From contig JAJRYY010000173.1 of assembly GCA_024275565.1 (NCBI GenBank), forward strand, positions 16,103 to 80,102: a stretch of 64,000 nt of DNA, given 5' to 3'. Position numbers and translations under genes: made by a program. The notes below the pieces were generated by a model. That model ran no database searches. It was not told where the DNA came from and saw nothing but the letters and a program-made list of their open reading frames with translations. This DNA is from Planctomycetota bacterium. Lineage in GTDB: Bacteria > Planctomycetota > Phycisphaerae > UBA1845. Shown piece by piece: positions 1 through 10,289 of this stretch; the stretch's first letter is position 1; each line of letters begins with the position of its first letter.

Positions 1-480
1 GGACATCGAGGAGGAGAATGCACCACCGCCGACGCCAGAGAGCGCCGCCAGAATAATCAGTGTTAGAAACGGAACATCGGGATTCTGCAATGCAAACCCC
101 GCACCTATGGCTGGTAGAAGCAACAGCAAGGTCGACATGAATTTGACGTTGCGTCCGCCACAGATCGAAATCATGAACGAATTCGGGATTCGCAGAGTCG
201 CACCAGCGAGACCAGCCACAGCGGGCAGGTTGAACATCAACGCGCGATAATGATCCCCCGAGTACGCCTCACCGTTATTCAAAAAAGTGAAGTTGAACAG
301 GTCAGGGTTTGAAAAATGTAGTTTCTGAATGAACTTCGCCAGCATGCCCCAGTACAACCACACCGAAAACGCACACAGGAGGTTCGGGATGGACACGCAT
401 AAGTTCCGCGTAGCCACTCCCTTTCCAATGCTTTCCCACTCTTGTGGATCATCTGGATTCCATTGGGTTAGTTTACTCAT
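1..480 (-). CDS. narK: Nitrate/nitrite transporter NarK2-type (3' part outside window)
   Basis: The first 160 residues of a major-facilitator nitrate/nitrite transporter; the rest lies beyond the left edge. The N terminus starts MSKLTQWNPDDPQEWESIGK, followed by a first membrane helix. At about residues 98-115 comes RIPNSFMISICGGRN, matching the GGRN-type signature of NarK proteins of the nitrate/nitrite antiporter kind. AAGGA lies 11 bases before the ATG. It is the last visible gene of the nar operon, 74 bp after narK1. A pair of different NarK types behind narI is also known from Thermus and Paracoccus. Substrate direction (nitrate in, nitrite out) is inferred from the family. Confidence 0.85.
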   Translation of the reverse strand, partial: MSKLTQWNPDDPQEWESIGKGVATRNLCVSIPNLLCAFSVWLYWGMLAKFIQKLHFSNPDLFNFTFLNNGEAYSGDHYRALMFNLPAVAGLAGATLRIPNSFMISICGGRNVKFMSTLLLLLPAIGAGFALQNPDVPFLTLIILAALSGVGGGAFSSSMS

Positions 481-554
481 AGCGAAGTCAATCCTTATTG
501 CGATTCAACTATCGATGCTCCCATCGCCTGTCCGCGCATTCAAACCCGCCCGAC

Positions 555-2348
555 TCAGAGTATTTCCGGTTCTTTTTCCGCATCGAGACGGAGCAGATGG
601 TCCAGAGAGAAGGGGCCTGAACCCCTCCAGATAAACAATGCAAGCGCGAAGAATACAAACGATGTGAACTGAAAGTCCACGTTTGAACCAAACAGGCTGC
701 CACCAGCGTCAGATGCAGTTGCCAATGTAATCACGACAGCACCAAACAGAATCAGTGAGTTCACCGCCGCACCCACACGCGTGATGAATCCAAGGGCCAG
801 ACTCGCACCCCCCACCACATGTGCAAACACCACCGACCACGCGACCAACGTCTGCCCCTCACCCAGATCAACGCCAACCCTGGCCTCAAGTCCCGCCATG
901 TTGGTGATGAAGTGAATGCCCTTGATAATCAAGGCAATTCCGAGGTAGATGCGCAGCAGGTCCATGGGGCGAATGTGCCTGACGCCCGGTATAAGATCGT
1001 GAATCGGGACGCGGTCCTTCCTCGCCTCTCGTCGATCCGCCATCGCCCGATCGAACTCCACAGCTGCTGAGGCTTCGTCTGCTGGTGAAAATCGAACCAG
1101 GAAAGTGAAGAACGCACAGCATGTGACAAGTCCCCCCAGGATCAACAACGCCTGCGGATAGGAAATATGCTCAGAGCGGACCAAGAAACCCGCACAGACC
1201 GCGCCCATATTTCCACCAGCACCAACAATGCCCGCAACAGATCCGAGCGCCTTTTTGTTGATGAAGGGAACAATCGAATAGGTCGCACCCTCCGACATCT
1301 GCACAAACAGGCTGAACAAAATCATCGCCGGAATAGCAAGAGCGAGCACCCTCATCTGCGAGAAAAAGATCAGTGCAACACCTTCGATCAATAAGGCAAT
1401 GAACAGCCACTTGACGCGCCCGCGCAAACCACCTTTCTCTACAAATTTATCGCTGATAAAACCACCCAGCGTTCTGGCGAAGATGTTCATCAATCCGAAC
1501 AGGCCAGCCACAAGACCCGCAGTCTTAAGACCAAGGTCGAAATAGTCCATGTAATAGATGGCGGCGATGTTGTTAATCGTCAGCTCAATTCCGAAACAGG
1601 ATGCGTACACACAGAACAACGCCCACACACGATAGTCCCTGGCTGCCAGCCAGAACGATCCCGTCTTTTTCTCTTTGACAACATCCAACTGGCCCGAGGC
1701 ACGCAACTCCTTGAAGTTGCCATCAGGCAGGTCGGTCGTGATGAAGAAATAGGCGATTCCAACCAGGAAACATACGGCACCGGCGGCGACCATCGACCAT
1801 CGCCATGCCGACGCATCCACGAAACCCATATAAATAAATGTACCGAAGACAAGCGGCATGACGATCTGAGTGACACCGCCCCCCAGATTGCCCCATCCAG
1901 CGGAAGTCGCGTTCGCTGTCCCCACACAGTTGGCGGCAAACATGACCGACGTGTGATACTGCGTGATGACAAAAGATGCTCCGATAACCCCTATACCAAG
2001 GCGAAAGAGCAGGAACGTTTCATAGGTGTTCGCCAGACCAATCGACATAACCGGAATCGAGCCCAGCATCAGGAGATATGTGTAACTCAGACGCGGACCG
2101 ATCTTGTCGCACAACCAACCAATGAACAGGCGTGCGAGAATGGTAATGGACACCGACGCAATGATGGTGTTACCGATCTGCTGTTTCGTGAGCGACAATT
2201 CCTCGCGGACAACGGCCATGAGCGGCGCGATGCCAAACCACGCGAAGAAGCAGAGGAAAAATGCGAACCATGACATGTGGAACGCACGCATCTGGGGTGT
2301 CTTCAGACTAAAAAGATCAATACCGGTGGCTTTGTTCCGTACTTCCAT
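555..2348 (-). CDS. narK: NarK1-type nitrate transporter fused to a C-terminal DoxX-like membrane domain
   Basis: 597 aa, far longer than a normal 12-helix NarK (about 430-460). Residues 20-430 are a major-facilitator nitrate transporter. A motif-A-like GWLCDKIGPR sits near residue 70, and the two glycine-rich nitrate signatures are visible: GWGNLGGG near 150 and GAGGNMGA near 380. After a charged linker (about 430-455), residues 457-597 form a second membrane domain of about four helices (MDLLRIYLGIALIIKGIHF ... GGASLALGFITRVGA) that resembles the DoxX/DoxD family. The fusion is in one uninterrupted frame. It follows narI by about 100 bp and precedes narK2. The transporter part probably takes up nitrate; the role of the DoxX-like part is unknown, perhaps quinone- or redox-related. 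Confidence 0.88.
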   Translation of the reverse strand: MEVRNKATGIDLFSLKTPQMRAFHMSWFAFFLCFFAWFGIAPLMAVVREELSLTKQQIGNTIIASVSITILARLFIGWLCDKIGPRLSYTYLLMLGSIPVMSIGLANTYETFLLFRLGIGVIGASFVITQYHTSVMFAANCVGTANATSAGWGNLGGGVTQIVMPLVFGTFIYMGFVDASAWRWSMVAAGAVCFLVGIAYFFITTDLPDGNFKELRASGQLDVVKEKKTGSFWLAARDYRVWALFCVYASCFGIELTINNIAAIYYMDYFDLGLKTAGLVAGLFGLMNIFARTLGGFISDKFVEKGGLRGRVKWLFIALLIEGVALIFFSQMRVLALAIPAMILFSLFVQMSEGATYSIVPFINKKALGSVAGIVGAGGNMGAVCAGFLVRSEHISYPQALLILGGLVTCCAFFTFLVRFSPADEASAAVEFDRAMADRREARKDRVPIHDLIPGVRHIRPMDLLRIYLGIALIIKGIHFITNMAGLEARVGVDLGEGQTLVAWSVVFAHVVGGASLALGFITRVGAAVNSLILFGAVVITLATASDAGGSLFGSNVDFQFTSFVFFALALFIWRGSGPFSLDHLLRLDAEKEPEIL

Positions 2349-2410
2349 TGTGCTGTCCTAATCTACGCAACACTGTTCATGTGTTAAAAAGCGCCGACTC
2401 CACGGAAACG

Positions 2411-2448
2411 GTCTAATCCCTGCTTGACAGTCTAATCCCTGTTTGACG
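2411..2448. repeat. 19-bp tandem repeat, 2 copies plus remnant
   Basis: Two copies of a GTCTAATCCCTG-containing 19-bp unit, with a partial third that reaches the stop codon of narI at 2450. One of the many site-specific short arrays of this window. Confidence 0.85.
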
Positions 2449-2449
2449 G

Positions 2450-3148
2450 TCAATTCCTCGCTTCCGGCGACCGATTCCAACGCACCACCTGCGGTTTACG
2501 CCAGAGATATGGATTCGGAATCACCAATACATGCACCAGTCGCGTGAACGGGAAAAAACCGATCACAAGACAGGCATTGACAATATGCAGCTTGACTGCG
2601 AATGGCATCGCAATGACGTACGAGATGTCCGGATCCAGCATCACGATCGACCAGAGGTATGGGGTGGCTGACGCGGCAAACCACGACGATCCCCACGAAC
2701 ACGTCACAGCCACATACACGCCACTTACCACCTGAATCAGGAGGAGAACGTGCAGAATGATGTCAGATATGCTGGTCACCGTACGCACCTTGCTATAGGT
2801 CAACCGACGCACAAGCGTACTCATCAGGCCGAGCAGAGTGAGCAGACCGAAAATTAACGCGGATATCTCTAGGATGTAGAGGCGAACCGGGTGGCCATTC
2901 CATGCAAGCACCGTACGAGGAAAAAGAAACGCCACAAAATGTCCGGCAATGACCACGAGTATTCCATAATGCAGCGGCACCATGCCCCAGAAATGTCGTT
3001 CATTTTCGAGAAACTGCGACGACAGGCTTGAATATGTGAATGCCTGGGCACGGTAACGCTGGATGGTCACCAGGAAGAAAAGCGCAAGCGCCAGATATGG
3101 GGCAACGCCAAACAGCAGCTGATCCAGATAATTGTGTGTGTTTCCCAT
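2450..3148 (-). CDS. narI: Respiratory nitrate reductase gamma subunit (cytochrome b)
   Basis: 232 aa, the usual length of NarI. It is the membrane cytochrome b that takes electrons from quinol and passes them to the NarH iron-sulfur chain. Five membrane helices are visible. Candidate heme-ligand histidines lie in the MVPLHYGILVVIAGHF helix and in the C-terminal helix region KLHIVNACLVIGFFPFTRLVHVL. The start lies 2 bp after the narJ stop, consistent with translational coupling. The stop codon abuts a short tandem repeat. Confidence 0.93.
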   Translation of the reverse strand: MGNTHNYLDQLLFGVAPYLALALFFLVTIQRYRAQAFTYSSLSSQFLENERHFWGMVPLHYGILVVIAGHFVAFLFPRTVLAWNGHPVRLYILEISALIFGLLTLLGLMSTLVRRLTYSKVRTVTSISDIILHVLLLIQVVSGVYVAVTCSWGSSWFAASATPYLWSIVMLDPDISYVIAMPFAVKLHIVNACLVIGFFPFTRLVHVLVIPNPYLWRKPQVVRWNRSPEARN

Positions 3149-3150
3149 GG

Positions 3151-3738
3151 CTACAGATCCTCCGCATGGAGTAATTCTTCGTGTTCGTTAAGTATCGGGA
3201 GGGATCCCGTTTCTTTGATCGACGCACCATGGCGCGACTCCAGCCAATCACATATCGCGTCGATCAGTGTCTCGTAGGGACTGTCCAGACCTTTCAGACC
3301 CTCGCGGATCGTCTCGAGCGATGTCAGCACACAAGCACTGGAAAACTTGTCGGCATCGGCTCCGTCCATGCGACCCAGCACTGGCAGTACATGCCGAATG
3401 TGATCCGGTAGATCCGTCGCTTCTTCCAGCGAAAAGTTCTGCAACTGCCCGCGCATCCAGACCAGAAACGTCCCCCGATCATAGGTCTCGCCGAACAAAT
3501 GCCACCCAATCTCCAGCGTACACCGAGGAGACATATCGAACGCGCGGGTATAAGCTTCTTCACGCGCTTCTGGTGTCATATCACGCATGTGCTCTGCCCA
3601 GCCCGCAACACGATCGCGCGTAGACTTGTCGGCCTCATCCAGCGCGCTGAGGCAATCCGCCAGCTTGGATTCGAATTCCGTATCGGGGTAGGTCATAGCA
3701 GACGCCAGCGCATCGTAGGTGTTCCACGCGTCCTTCAT
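3151..3738 (-). CDS. narJ: Nitrate reductase assembly chaperone
   Basis: 195 aa, all-helical TorD/DmsD/NarJ-type chaperone. NarJ binds apo-NarG in the cytoplasm and helps insert the molybdenum cofactor and first Fe-S cluster; it is not part of the final enzyme. Conserved-looking stretches include LASAMTYPDTEF at the N terminus and HLFGETYDRGTFLVWM near residue 82. The ATG shares one base with the narH stop, and narI follows after 2 bp, so the three are very probably translated as one coupled set. Confidence 0.9.
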   Translation of the reverse strand: MKDAWNTYDALASAMTYPDTEFESKLADCLSALDEADKSTRDRVAGWAEHMRDMTPEAREEAYTRAFDMSPRCTLEIGWHLFGETYDRGTFLVWMRGQLQNFSLEEATDLPDHIRHVLPVLGRMDGADADKFSSACVLTSLETIREGLKGLDSPYETLIDAICDWLESRHGASIKETGSLPILNEHEELLHAEDL

Positions 3739-5228
3739 TACAAACCCCTCCGAGGTCCGGACAAGAACCCGAACCCAACGCTCTCGCGGTTTTCGTGTGG
3801 ATCTTCCATCATCTCAATGGCTTCCTCGCGGTGTGCGGGAGGAATGACAAAACGCTCCTCGAATGTACACAGCGACGTCAGACGGTAGATCGCCTCTGCT
3901 TCCTCGAGCGTACAGTCCGCCTCACGCAGCATCTGATCGGCGACATCCTGTGTGACGTCTCCAACCGTGAGCGCACGTCGATACCAGCGCACCGCCATCT
4001 GCTTCTTAAGGGCGTAGACGACCTTGGCCTCGTGACCACCGCCGAAGAGGCTGGCCAGGAATTTCATCGGAACCCGCGCCTGCTCGATATCGTGGAAGAG
4101 ATTGTCACTGATATTGTCCAGCGTCTTCTCGGTTCGCACCGACATCACCGGCGACATGGGCGGCACATAGTACAGCATGGGCATCGTGCGGTACTCGATA
4201 TGCGGAGGCAGCGCGATACGCCAGTCTTTCACAAACTTGTACACAGGAGAGTCCTGAGCAGATTCGATGACCGAATCATGAATACCATTGCGCTGAGCAG
4301 CCGCAATCACATCCGGCTGACGCGGGTCGAGGACCAGCGATCGATGGCCTTCAATCAACTCCTCATCGGGAAGATTTGCAACTTCCTCAATCCTGTCCGC
4401 GTCATACAGCAGCACACCCAGATAGCGGATACGACCGACACACGAGTGGAAACATGCTGGCGCCTGCCCCGTCTCGATACGCGGGAAGCATAGAATGCAC
4501 TTCTCGCTCTTGCCCGTGAACCAGTTAAAATAGGTCTTCTTATAGGGACATGCAGACACGCAGGACCGCCACGCTCGACATTTCTTCTGATCGACAAGAA
4601 CAATCCCATCCTCACCACGTTTATACAACGCACCAGACGGACACGATGCCACGCACGCCGGGTTCAGACAATGGTTGCAGATACGCGGAAAGTAGAACAT
4701 CACCAGTCGCTCAATCGCAAACATCTGCTGACGCTGCTCATCGCTCAATCCGTCAAGATTCGGATCGTTCTCGGCATAAATCGGAGACCCACCAAGATCA
4801 TCGTCCCAGTTCGGACCGGCTTCGATGTCGATATGCTCACCCGTCACCTTGGAGATCGGCATCGCCGTCGGCTGATCAGGGCCCTCGGGTGCGGTGAACA
4901 GGTGCTGATAATCGTAGGTCCACGGTTCGTAGTAATCGTCCATACTGGGCATATGCGGGTTGTGGAAAATATTCGGCACGATCCGCTTTTTATCGGTACA
5001 CCTCAGCTGGATGTAGTCATGCTTCTTTTCCCATCCGCCCTTATACTTCTCCTGATCCTCCCAGCGCGTCGGAAAACCCGTACCTGGCTTGGTCTCGACA
5101 TTGTTCCACCACATATAGTCCGTACCCTTGCGGTCGGTCCAGACGTTCTTGCACGCAACGCTGCATGTATGGCAGCCAATGCACTTGTCGAGATGGAACA
5201 CCATCGATATCTGTGAGCGGACGTTCAT
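3738..5228 (-). CDS. narH: Respiratory nitrate reductase beta subunit (Fe-S)
   Basis: 496 aa, the electron-transfer subunit between NarI and NarG. All cluster ligands can be read: C16, C19, C22, C26; C184, C187, C192, C196; C217, W220, C223, C227; and C244, C247, C259, C263. Trp at position 220 instead of Cys is the normal NarH feature that makes the third centre a [3Fe-4S] cluster. The order of Cys groups predicts one 3Fe-4S and three 4Fe-4S centres. No export signal is present, so the protein faces the cytoplasm. It lies 35 bp after narG. Confidence 0.96.
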   Translation of the reverse strand: MNVRSQISMVFHLDKCIGCHTCSVACKNVWTDRKGTDYMWWNNVETKPGTGFPTRWEDQEKYKGGWEKKHDYIQLRCTDKKRIVPNIFHNPHMPSMDDYYEPWTYDYQHLFTAPEGPDQPTAMPISKVTGEHIDIEAGPNWDDDLGGSPIYAENDPNLDGLSDEQRQQMFAIERLVMFYFPRICNHCLNPACVASCPSGALYKRGEDGIVLVDQKKCRAWRSCVSACPYKKTYFNWFTGKSEKCILCFPRIETGQAPACFHSCVGRIRYLGVLLYDADRIEEVANLPDEELIEGHRSLVLDPRQPDVIAAAQRNGIHDSVIESAQDSPVYKFVKDWRIALPPHIEYRTMPMLYYVPPMSPVMSVRTEKTLDNISDNLFHDIEQARVPMKFLASLFGGGHEAKVVYALKKQMAVRWYRRALTVGDVTQDVADQMLREADCTLEEAEAIYRLTSLCTFEERFVIPPAHREEAIEMMEDPHENRESVGFGFLSGPRRGL

Positions 5229-5263
5229 TCATTCACTCCATGCATCACAATTAACTCCAACCA

Positions 5264-8200
5264 TCACCATTTCAAATCAGGACACTTGCGCACCAGGATA
5301 TGCGTATCCCGATTCACGCCCGTCGGCCCCCAGTAATTGAAGTGGTAGGTAAATTGTCCGTAACCTCCGACCATCAACGTCGGTTTCAGGCGTGTCCGGA
5401 TCAGACTGTTGTGTCCGCCGGCACGACGATAACCACGCTTCGGAGATTTCGGAACCGAATAGGTCCGCTCCGGCGAGTGGTACTGAATACAGATCCCTCG
5501 CGGCAGTCGTGCGCTCACAACGGCACGCGTCACAACCACACCATGGTCATTGAAAATTTCAACCCAGTCGTTATCGACCACACCGAGACTCTTCGCATCC
5601 TTCTCATTCATCCACAGTGGCTCGACACCACGCGACAGCGTCGACATACGTTCGTTGTCACCATACGTCGAGTGGATATGCCACTTCCCATGCGGCGTCA
5701 GATAATTCAAGGTCATCGTATCGCTGCCGGCTTCGGTGAAGCGCATATCAGCATATTCCGTCGGTAACGGTTTGGGCTTGTACGTCGGAAGATGCTCGCC
5801 AAACGCCAGATAACCCGTGTGATCCAGATAAAAATGCTGCCGTCCCGTAAGCGTTCGCCACGGAACCTGACATTCAATGTTGTAGGTAAACGCAGAATAC
5901 GGACGACCATTCTCCAGAAGACCGGACCACATCGGACTGTTCACGAAACGGAACGGACCCTTTTGCAGACCCTCATAATCCGTCCGGACATTGCGAGAAC
6001 GCTCAGCCAGGTGCGCCAGCGGCAATCCGACCTTGACCTCCATCTCCTTATAGGAACGGTAGGCAAGCTCACCATTCGTCACCGTCGCCAGCTTGAGAAT
6101 GATATTGCAGCAGTCTTTGTCACGCTCGATCGACAGATGCTTATTCCCGCCCCACTCCACCACCGGCAGATGCTCAAGATACTCATCGTGAATGTCCTGA
6201 ATCTGGTAGTGCGTACCATGCGCACCAAGACCATTCTTGCGGGGCAGCGGGCCAAACGAGATGAACTGGTTGTACAGATTCTTATAATCGCGCGTCACAA
6301 TCTTCATACCCGGCATCGTCTTACCGGGAATCGCCTCAATCTCGCCCGTGATCCAGTCCTTGATGTCCGGCTGAGAAATCTCAGCAGGCGTATCGTGCGC
6401 CAACGGAGTCGTCACCAGATCCTGAATCGGTTCAGGGAAATGCTTTTCCGCCAACTCAGAAAACTTCTTCGCCAGTTCACGGAAAATCACCCAGTCGCTC
6501 TTCGACTCCCATGCGGGAGGAACCGCAGGCGTCAGCGGGTGAATGAAGCTATGCATATCCGTCGAATTCAGGTCAGCCTTCTCGTACCACGTCGCAGCCG
6601 GCAGCACGATATCCGAGTACAATGCAGATGTATCCATCCGGAAGTTGAGATCGACCACCAGGTCCATCTTGCCCTGTGGAGCTTCCTTATGCCAGGCGAC
6701 ATCCTCGATGGAATCCTCCGCCATATCCTCAGCAACACTGTTGTGGTGCGTCCCGAGGTAGTGCTTCAGGAAGTACTCATGCCCCTTCGCACTCGACATC
6801 AACGCATTACCACGCCAGATGTACCAGATCCGAGGCCAGTTCTCCGGAGCATCAGGATCCTCAACAGAGAACTTCAGCTTCCGATCCTTAAGCTGCTTCA
6901 CGACATAATCCACAACCTGCGATTCATCTTTCGCGCCAGCAGATTGTGCTTCCTTCACAATATCAATCGAATTCTTTTCAAACTGCGGATAAAACGGCAA
7001 CCACCCATTCCGGACCGCCTGAACCTGCGCATCCATCGTATGACCGCTCGTCAGCGGAGCACCCTCGCTCCGTTTCGGAACGGTATGGTAGTCCGTAAAG
7101 GATTTCTCATAACGCCACTGATCACTATGCACATAGTGCCAACTCGGGGCATTCTGTAGACGGGCGGCTGGAAACCAGTCCTTACCCAGCGCGATAGCAC
7201 CCCAGGGCTCTGCCGGGGCAAGCTTCTCCTGACCCACATAGTGCGCCAGTCCACCACCGTTCACGCCGACACAACCGCAGAACATCAACGCATGAATACC
7301 AGCACGATACATCAGGTTGTTGTGGTACCAGTGATTGATACCCGCACCGATAATGATCGTGCACTTCCCGTTCGTAAGCTCTGCCGTCGTACCCCACTCA
7401 CGGGCAAAACGCGTCACCATCTTACGCCCCATACCCGTATACTTCTCGGACCACGCAGGCGTGTACGGCATGTCCTCGTCATAACTCGCAGGATACGCAC
7501 CACTCAAACCGCGTGGCACCCCATACTGAGCCATCAAAAGATCGTACACCGTCGCAACCAGAACAGTCTTACCATCAACCGTCTTGATCTTCTTGACCGG
7601 AACCCCACGATTCAGCGTGACACCCTCGCCGAAATCATCGAACTCAACAGAAACAACCTCATCGTGATCCTCAAGAAACGTCAGCTCGGGATCGATCTCG
7701 CTGCCATCCTGCGCATCCTTCAGTTCGAGATTCCACTTACCATTCTCACTGCCCCACCGATGCCCCACAGACCCCAACGGCATCTTGGGACGCTTTTCCT
7801 TCGCATCCCACATCAGGAATTTCCAGTCCGGATGCTCAGTATCCTTATAGGCATCAATCCGCGAAGCTCGAAGCAGTTTGCCCGCGTGGTGTACCCCATC
7901 GCCCTTCGAAATCTCAACCAGCATCGGCGAGTCGGTATATTTCTTCGAATAATTCAGGAAATACGGAACCTTCTTCTCGTGATGGAACTCCTTCAGCAAC
8001 ACATGGTTGACCGCCATCCACCAGGCACCATCCTGACCAGCATTGATCGCAACCCACTCGTCAGCATACTTCGCAACCTGATTGAAGTCCGGAGCAAACA
8101 CCCACATCTTCGAACCATTATGACGCGCCTCAGCCGCAAAGTGGCAGTCCGGCGTTCGCGTCATGTTCAGATTCGAACCCATCACCGCAAGCATCTTCGC

Positions 8201-8905
8201 GTTGTACCAGTCAGCAGACTCCTGTACGTCCGTCTGCTCGCCCCATGTCTCAGGCGATGCAGGCGGAAGGTCGCAATACCAGTCATAGAACGACAGCGAC
8301 ACCCCGCCCATAAGCTGCAGCATCCGGGCACCACTCGCATAGCTGATCATCGACATCGCAGGAATCGGCGAAAAACCACTGATCCGGTCAGGACCATACT
8401 TCTTAATCGTGTAGATATTCGCAGCAGCCATCAGCTCAAGAGAAGTATCCCAGTCACTCCGGCGGAACCCACCCTTCCCACGCGCCCGCTGCCAACGCTT
8501 ACGCGATTCAGGATCCTCAACCAGCGACGCCCACGCATCAACAGGATCAACGTGCGCTGCACGCGCCTTCTTCCAGAGATCAAGAAGCGCACCACGCATA
8601 TACGGATACTTCACCCGCAGAGGACTGTAGAGATACCAGGAATACGAAATACCACGCTGACAACCACGTGGCTCATACGGAGGAATCCCCGCCTCAAGCT
8701 TCGGATAGTCAAGCTGCTGCATCTCCCACGTCACGATGCCATTCTTCACATAGATCGACCACGAACACCCGCCCGTACAGTTCACGCCATGCGTGCTCCG
8801 GACGACCTTGTCGTGCTGCCACCGGTTGCGGTAAAACTCTTCCCAACCACGAGTCTTGGGCGCAACTTCATCTTTAATCCAACTCTTCGCTGCTGTATTG
8901 CTCAT
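5264..8905 (-). CDS. narG: Respiratory nitrate reductase alpha subunit (molybdopterin)
   Basis: 1213 aa, catalytic Mo-bis-MGD subunit that reduces nitrate to nitrite. The FS0 cluster ligands H39, C43, C47 and C82 have the same spacing as E. coli NarG (H-x3-C-x3-C-x34-C). D212 in [20 protein letters not shown] corresponds to the molybdenum-ligand aspartate. The short N terminus lacks a twin-arginine signal, so this is the cytoplasm-facing Nar type and not a Nap or exported pNar. The start overlaps the stop of the upstream cytochrome gene by 4 bases (ATGA). Confidence 0.97.
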   Translation of the reverse strand: MSNTAAKSWIKDEVAPKTRGWEEFYRNRWQHDKVVRSTHGVNCTGGCSWSIYVKNGIVTWEMQQLDYPKLEAGIPPYEPRGCQRGISYSWYLYSPLRVKYPYMRGALLDLWKKARAAHVDPVDAWASLVEDPESRKRWQRARGKGGFRRSDWDTSLELMAAANIYTIKKYGPDRISGFSPIPAMSMISYASGARMLQLMGGVSLSFYDWYCDLPPASPETWGEQTDVQESADWYNAKMLAVMGSNLNMTRTPDCHFAAEARHNGSKMWVFAPDFNQVAKYADEWVAINAGQDGAWWMAVNHVLLKEFHHEKKVPYFLNYSKKYTDSPMLVEISKGDGVHHAGKLLRASRIDAYKDTEHPDWKFLMWDAKEKRPKMPLGSVGHRWGSENGKWNLELKDAQDGSEIDPELTFLEDHDEVVSVEFDDFGEGVTLNRGVPVKKIKTVDGKTVLVATVYDLLMAQYGVPRGLSGAYPASYDEDMPYTPAWSEKYTGMGRKMVTRFAREWGTTAELTNGKCTIIIGAGINHWYHNNLMYRAGIHALMFCGCVGVNGGGLAHYVGQEKLAPAEPWGAIALGKDWFPAARLQNAPSWHYVHSDQWRYEKSFTDYHTVPKRSEGAPLTSGHTMDAQVQAVRNGWLPFYPQFEKNSIDIVKEAQSAGAKDESQVVDYVVKQLKDRKLKFSVEDPDAPENWPRIWYIWRGNALMSSAKGHEYFLKHYLGTHHNSVAEDMAEDSIEDVAWHKEAPQGKMDLVVDLNFRMDTSALYSDIVLPAATWYEKADLNSTDMHSFIHPLTPAVPPAWESKSDWVIFRELAKKFSELAEKHFPEPIQDLVTTPLAHDTPAEISQPDIKDWITGEIEAIPGKTMPGMKIVTRDYKNLYNQFISFGPLPRKNGLGAHGTHYQIQDIHDEYLEHLPVVEWGGNKHLSIERDKDCCNIILKLATVTNGELAYRSYKEMEVKVGLPLAHLAERSRNVRTDYEGLQKGPFRFVNSPMWSGLLENGRPYSAFTYNIECQVPWRTLTGRQHFYLDHTGYLAFGEHLPTYKPKPLPTEYADMRFTEAGSDTMTLNYLTPHGKWHIHSTYGDNERMSTLSRGVEPLWMNEKDAKSLGVVDNDWVEIFNDHGVVVTRAVVSARLPRGICIQYHSPERTYSVPKSPKRGYRRAGGHNSLIRTRLKPTLMVGGYGQFTYHFNYWGPTGVNRDTHILVRKCPDLKW

Positions 8906-9789
8906 GCGTCAGTCCTCATCTCACCACCCGATACAAGCGGGCGACGTACGGCACGAAATCGGTTCTTCCAAAGAGAATCAAACAAACCAAGTACAAGGAC
9001 CATCCCCGCCAGACCGATCAGGAAAAATGTCAGCGGAGCGACAGAATCGTCATCACCGACACGCTTCGCGGAATCCTCGAAAAATGCAACCAGGCTTAGT
9101 ATTTCCTCAGGTTCAATCGGATGCAGCTTGAACACCGGCTGCATCGTCGTCGTTGCAGGACTCACCAGCCACGCAGAAAGGGGCTTGCGACCACCCACAC
9201 GCTCCGAAACCTTCGTCAAATCAGCCCCCAGCCGACCACCACCAAGCAATCCAAGACCACGAACCGTGTGGCAGGACATACACGCAGGACCACCGTTCGC
9301 CAGCGGCGTCAGACCCTTGAATATCTGCTCACCCTGAAACACATCCTGCGCGGTAAATGGGCGATCGCTGAACTTCACACCCTCAAACTGAGATTTCTCA
9401 AGCGCAGATTCTGCCTCAATCAAATCCAGCAACAGAAACGCCCGTTCACGCGTAAGACCCGCAATCTGAGCCATCACAACGCCACGAGACTCATCAAGGA
9501 TCTGCTTTGCGTAAGGATCACCACGATCGATCATCGCCTGCGGATTCAGCATGAATCGCACCAGCCACTCACGATCCTTGCGTTTGGTCACATTATGCAA
9601 ATCCGGACCCACAAGGCGGCCACCATTGATCGTATGACAGCTATAACAGTTCTGCTTGAAAAATGCAGCTGTCTCTTGACCTCGCGCCGATTCTGGAAAC
9701 ATCACCAGAAGCAACACAAAGGAAGCCCCCAGAATACATGACCACAAGGTTGGAAGCGGCTTCCTCGCCGCGCGACAGGAATCGTTCAT
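8902..9789 (-). CDS. Membrane-anchored diheme cytochrome c of the nar operon (NarC-like)
   Basis: About 295 aa. It has a signal peptide ([19 protein letters not shown]), then two c-type heme sites. Counted from an upstream ATG at 9804, these are C53-YSCH and C175-MSCH. One C-terminal membrane helix (about 256-275) and a short basic cytoplasmic tail follow. The ATG at 9789 is preferred because GAGGGA lies 8 bases before it; 9804 is an alternative. Its position directly before narG matches the narC gene of Thermus, where a diheme cytochrome is needed for assembly or function of the membrane nitrate reductase. The role here is inferred from that order. It could instead pass electrons to other periplasmic acceptors. 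Confidence 0.85.
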   Translation of the reverse strand: MNDSCRAARKPLPTLWSCILGASFVLLLVMFPESARGQETAAFFKQNCYSCHTINGGRLVGPDLHNVTKRKDREWLVRFMLNPQAMIDRGDPYAKQILDESRGVVMAQIAGLTRERAFLLLDLIEAESALEKSQFEGVKFSDRPFTAQDVFQGEQIFKGLTPLANGGPACMSCHTVRGLGLLGGGRLGADLTKVSERVGGRKPLSAWLVSPATTTMQPVFKLHPIEPEEILSLVAFFEDSAKRVGDDDSVAPLTFFLIGLAGMVLVLGLFDSLWKNRFRAVRRPLVSGGEMRTDA

Positions 9790-9800
9790 TTCATTTTCCC

Positions 9801-10232
9801 TCATTCCTCGCCCACGCCGCCTCGATCATGCCCGGCAAATGCAGCAGCATAAACAGACGTCTCCTCGAGAAAGCGAGAGTATTCCTCCCGCACGCGCTTC
9901 CACCCGATATGGGCGGGACATGGATCATCTTCATTGCAAATTCCGCTGCCAAACGGACAGGAACGGCGAATACCCAAGGATTGTTCCAGAGGAGCAAGTA
10001 CGTCGATCAGCATGATTTCATCAGCAGGACGAGCTAGGGAAAATCCCCCACCACGACCAGGGGACGAATCAAGATTCCCAGCACGAACCTGCATACCCAG
10101 GATGGAGAGCAGGTACTTGTGGGAAATACCCGTGTCCTCAGCGATCACACGGCCAGGAACGGGCCATTCGTCCACATGTTTCGCCAAGTAAACCATAGCT
10201 CGCAACGCATACTCGCTTGTTAGTGATACCAT
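9801..10232 (-). CDS. Rrf2-family transcriptional regulator, likely Fe-S/NO or redox sensor
   Basis: 143 aa. The N-terminal winged helix starts MVSLTSEYALRAMVYLA, typical of Rrf2 proteins such as NsrR, IscR and CymR. The DNA-binding wing reads SSPGRGGGFSLARP. The sensor part has C-P-F-G-S-G-I-C-N-E-D-D-P-C, a Cys-x6-Cys-x5-Cys arrangement close to the three-cysteine cluster loop of NsrR and IscR but one residue longer in the first gap. It is the first gene of the nar operon and ends 11 bases before the cytochrome start. It most likely represses or tunes the operon in response to nitric oxide or oxygen; the exact signal cannot be read from sequence. Confidence 0.9.
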   Translation of the reverse strand: MVSLTSEYALRAMVYLAKHVDEWPVPGRVIAEDTGISHKYLLSILGMQVRAGNLDSSPGRGGGFSLARPADEIMLIDVLAPLEQSLGIRRSCPFGSGICNEDDPCPAHIGWKRVREEYSRFLEETSVYAAAFAGHDRGGVGEE

Positions 10233-10255
10233 AAATCAAACGCTCATCCAGACGT

Positions 10256-10289
10256 CTATAGGTATATAGCTGTATAGTACTTCTGTCAA
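10256..10289 (-). promoter_or_regulatory. Promoter and dyad operator of the rrf2-nar operon
   Basis: On the minus strand TTGACA (10289-10284) is followed after 17 bp by TATACC (10266-10261). Transcription would start near 10254, giving a leader of about 22 bases before the ATG at 10232. A 22-bp partial dyad (10256-10277) with CTATA/TATAG arms and a TATA centre covers the spacer and the -10 box, where an Rrf2 dimer would block RNA polymerase. Autoregulation is inferred. Confidence 0.6.

Noticed and set aside
7241-9337. A 698-codon open frame on the plus strand across narG and the cytochrome
   Set aside because: It lies antisense to clear narG and cytochrome sequence, is Arg/His/Ile-rich without domains, and has no ribosome-binding site. 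It follows from codon bias of the real genes.
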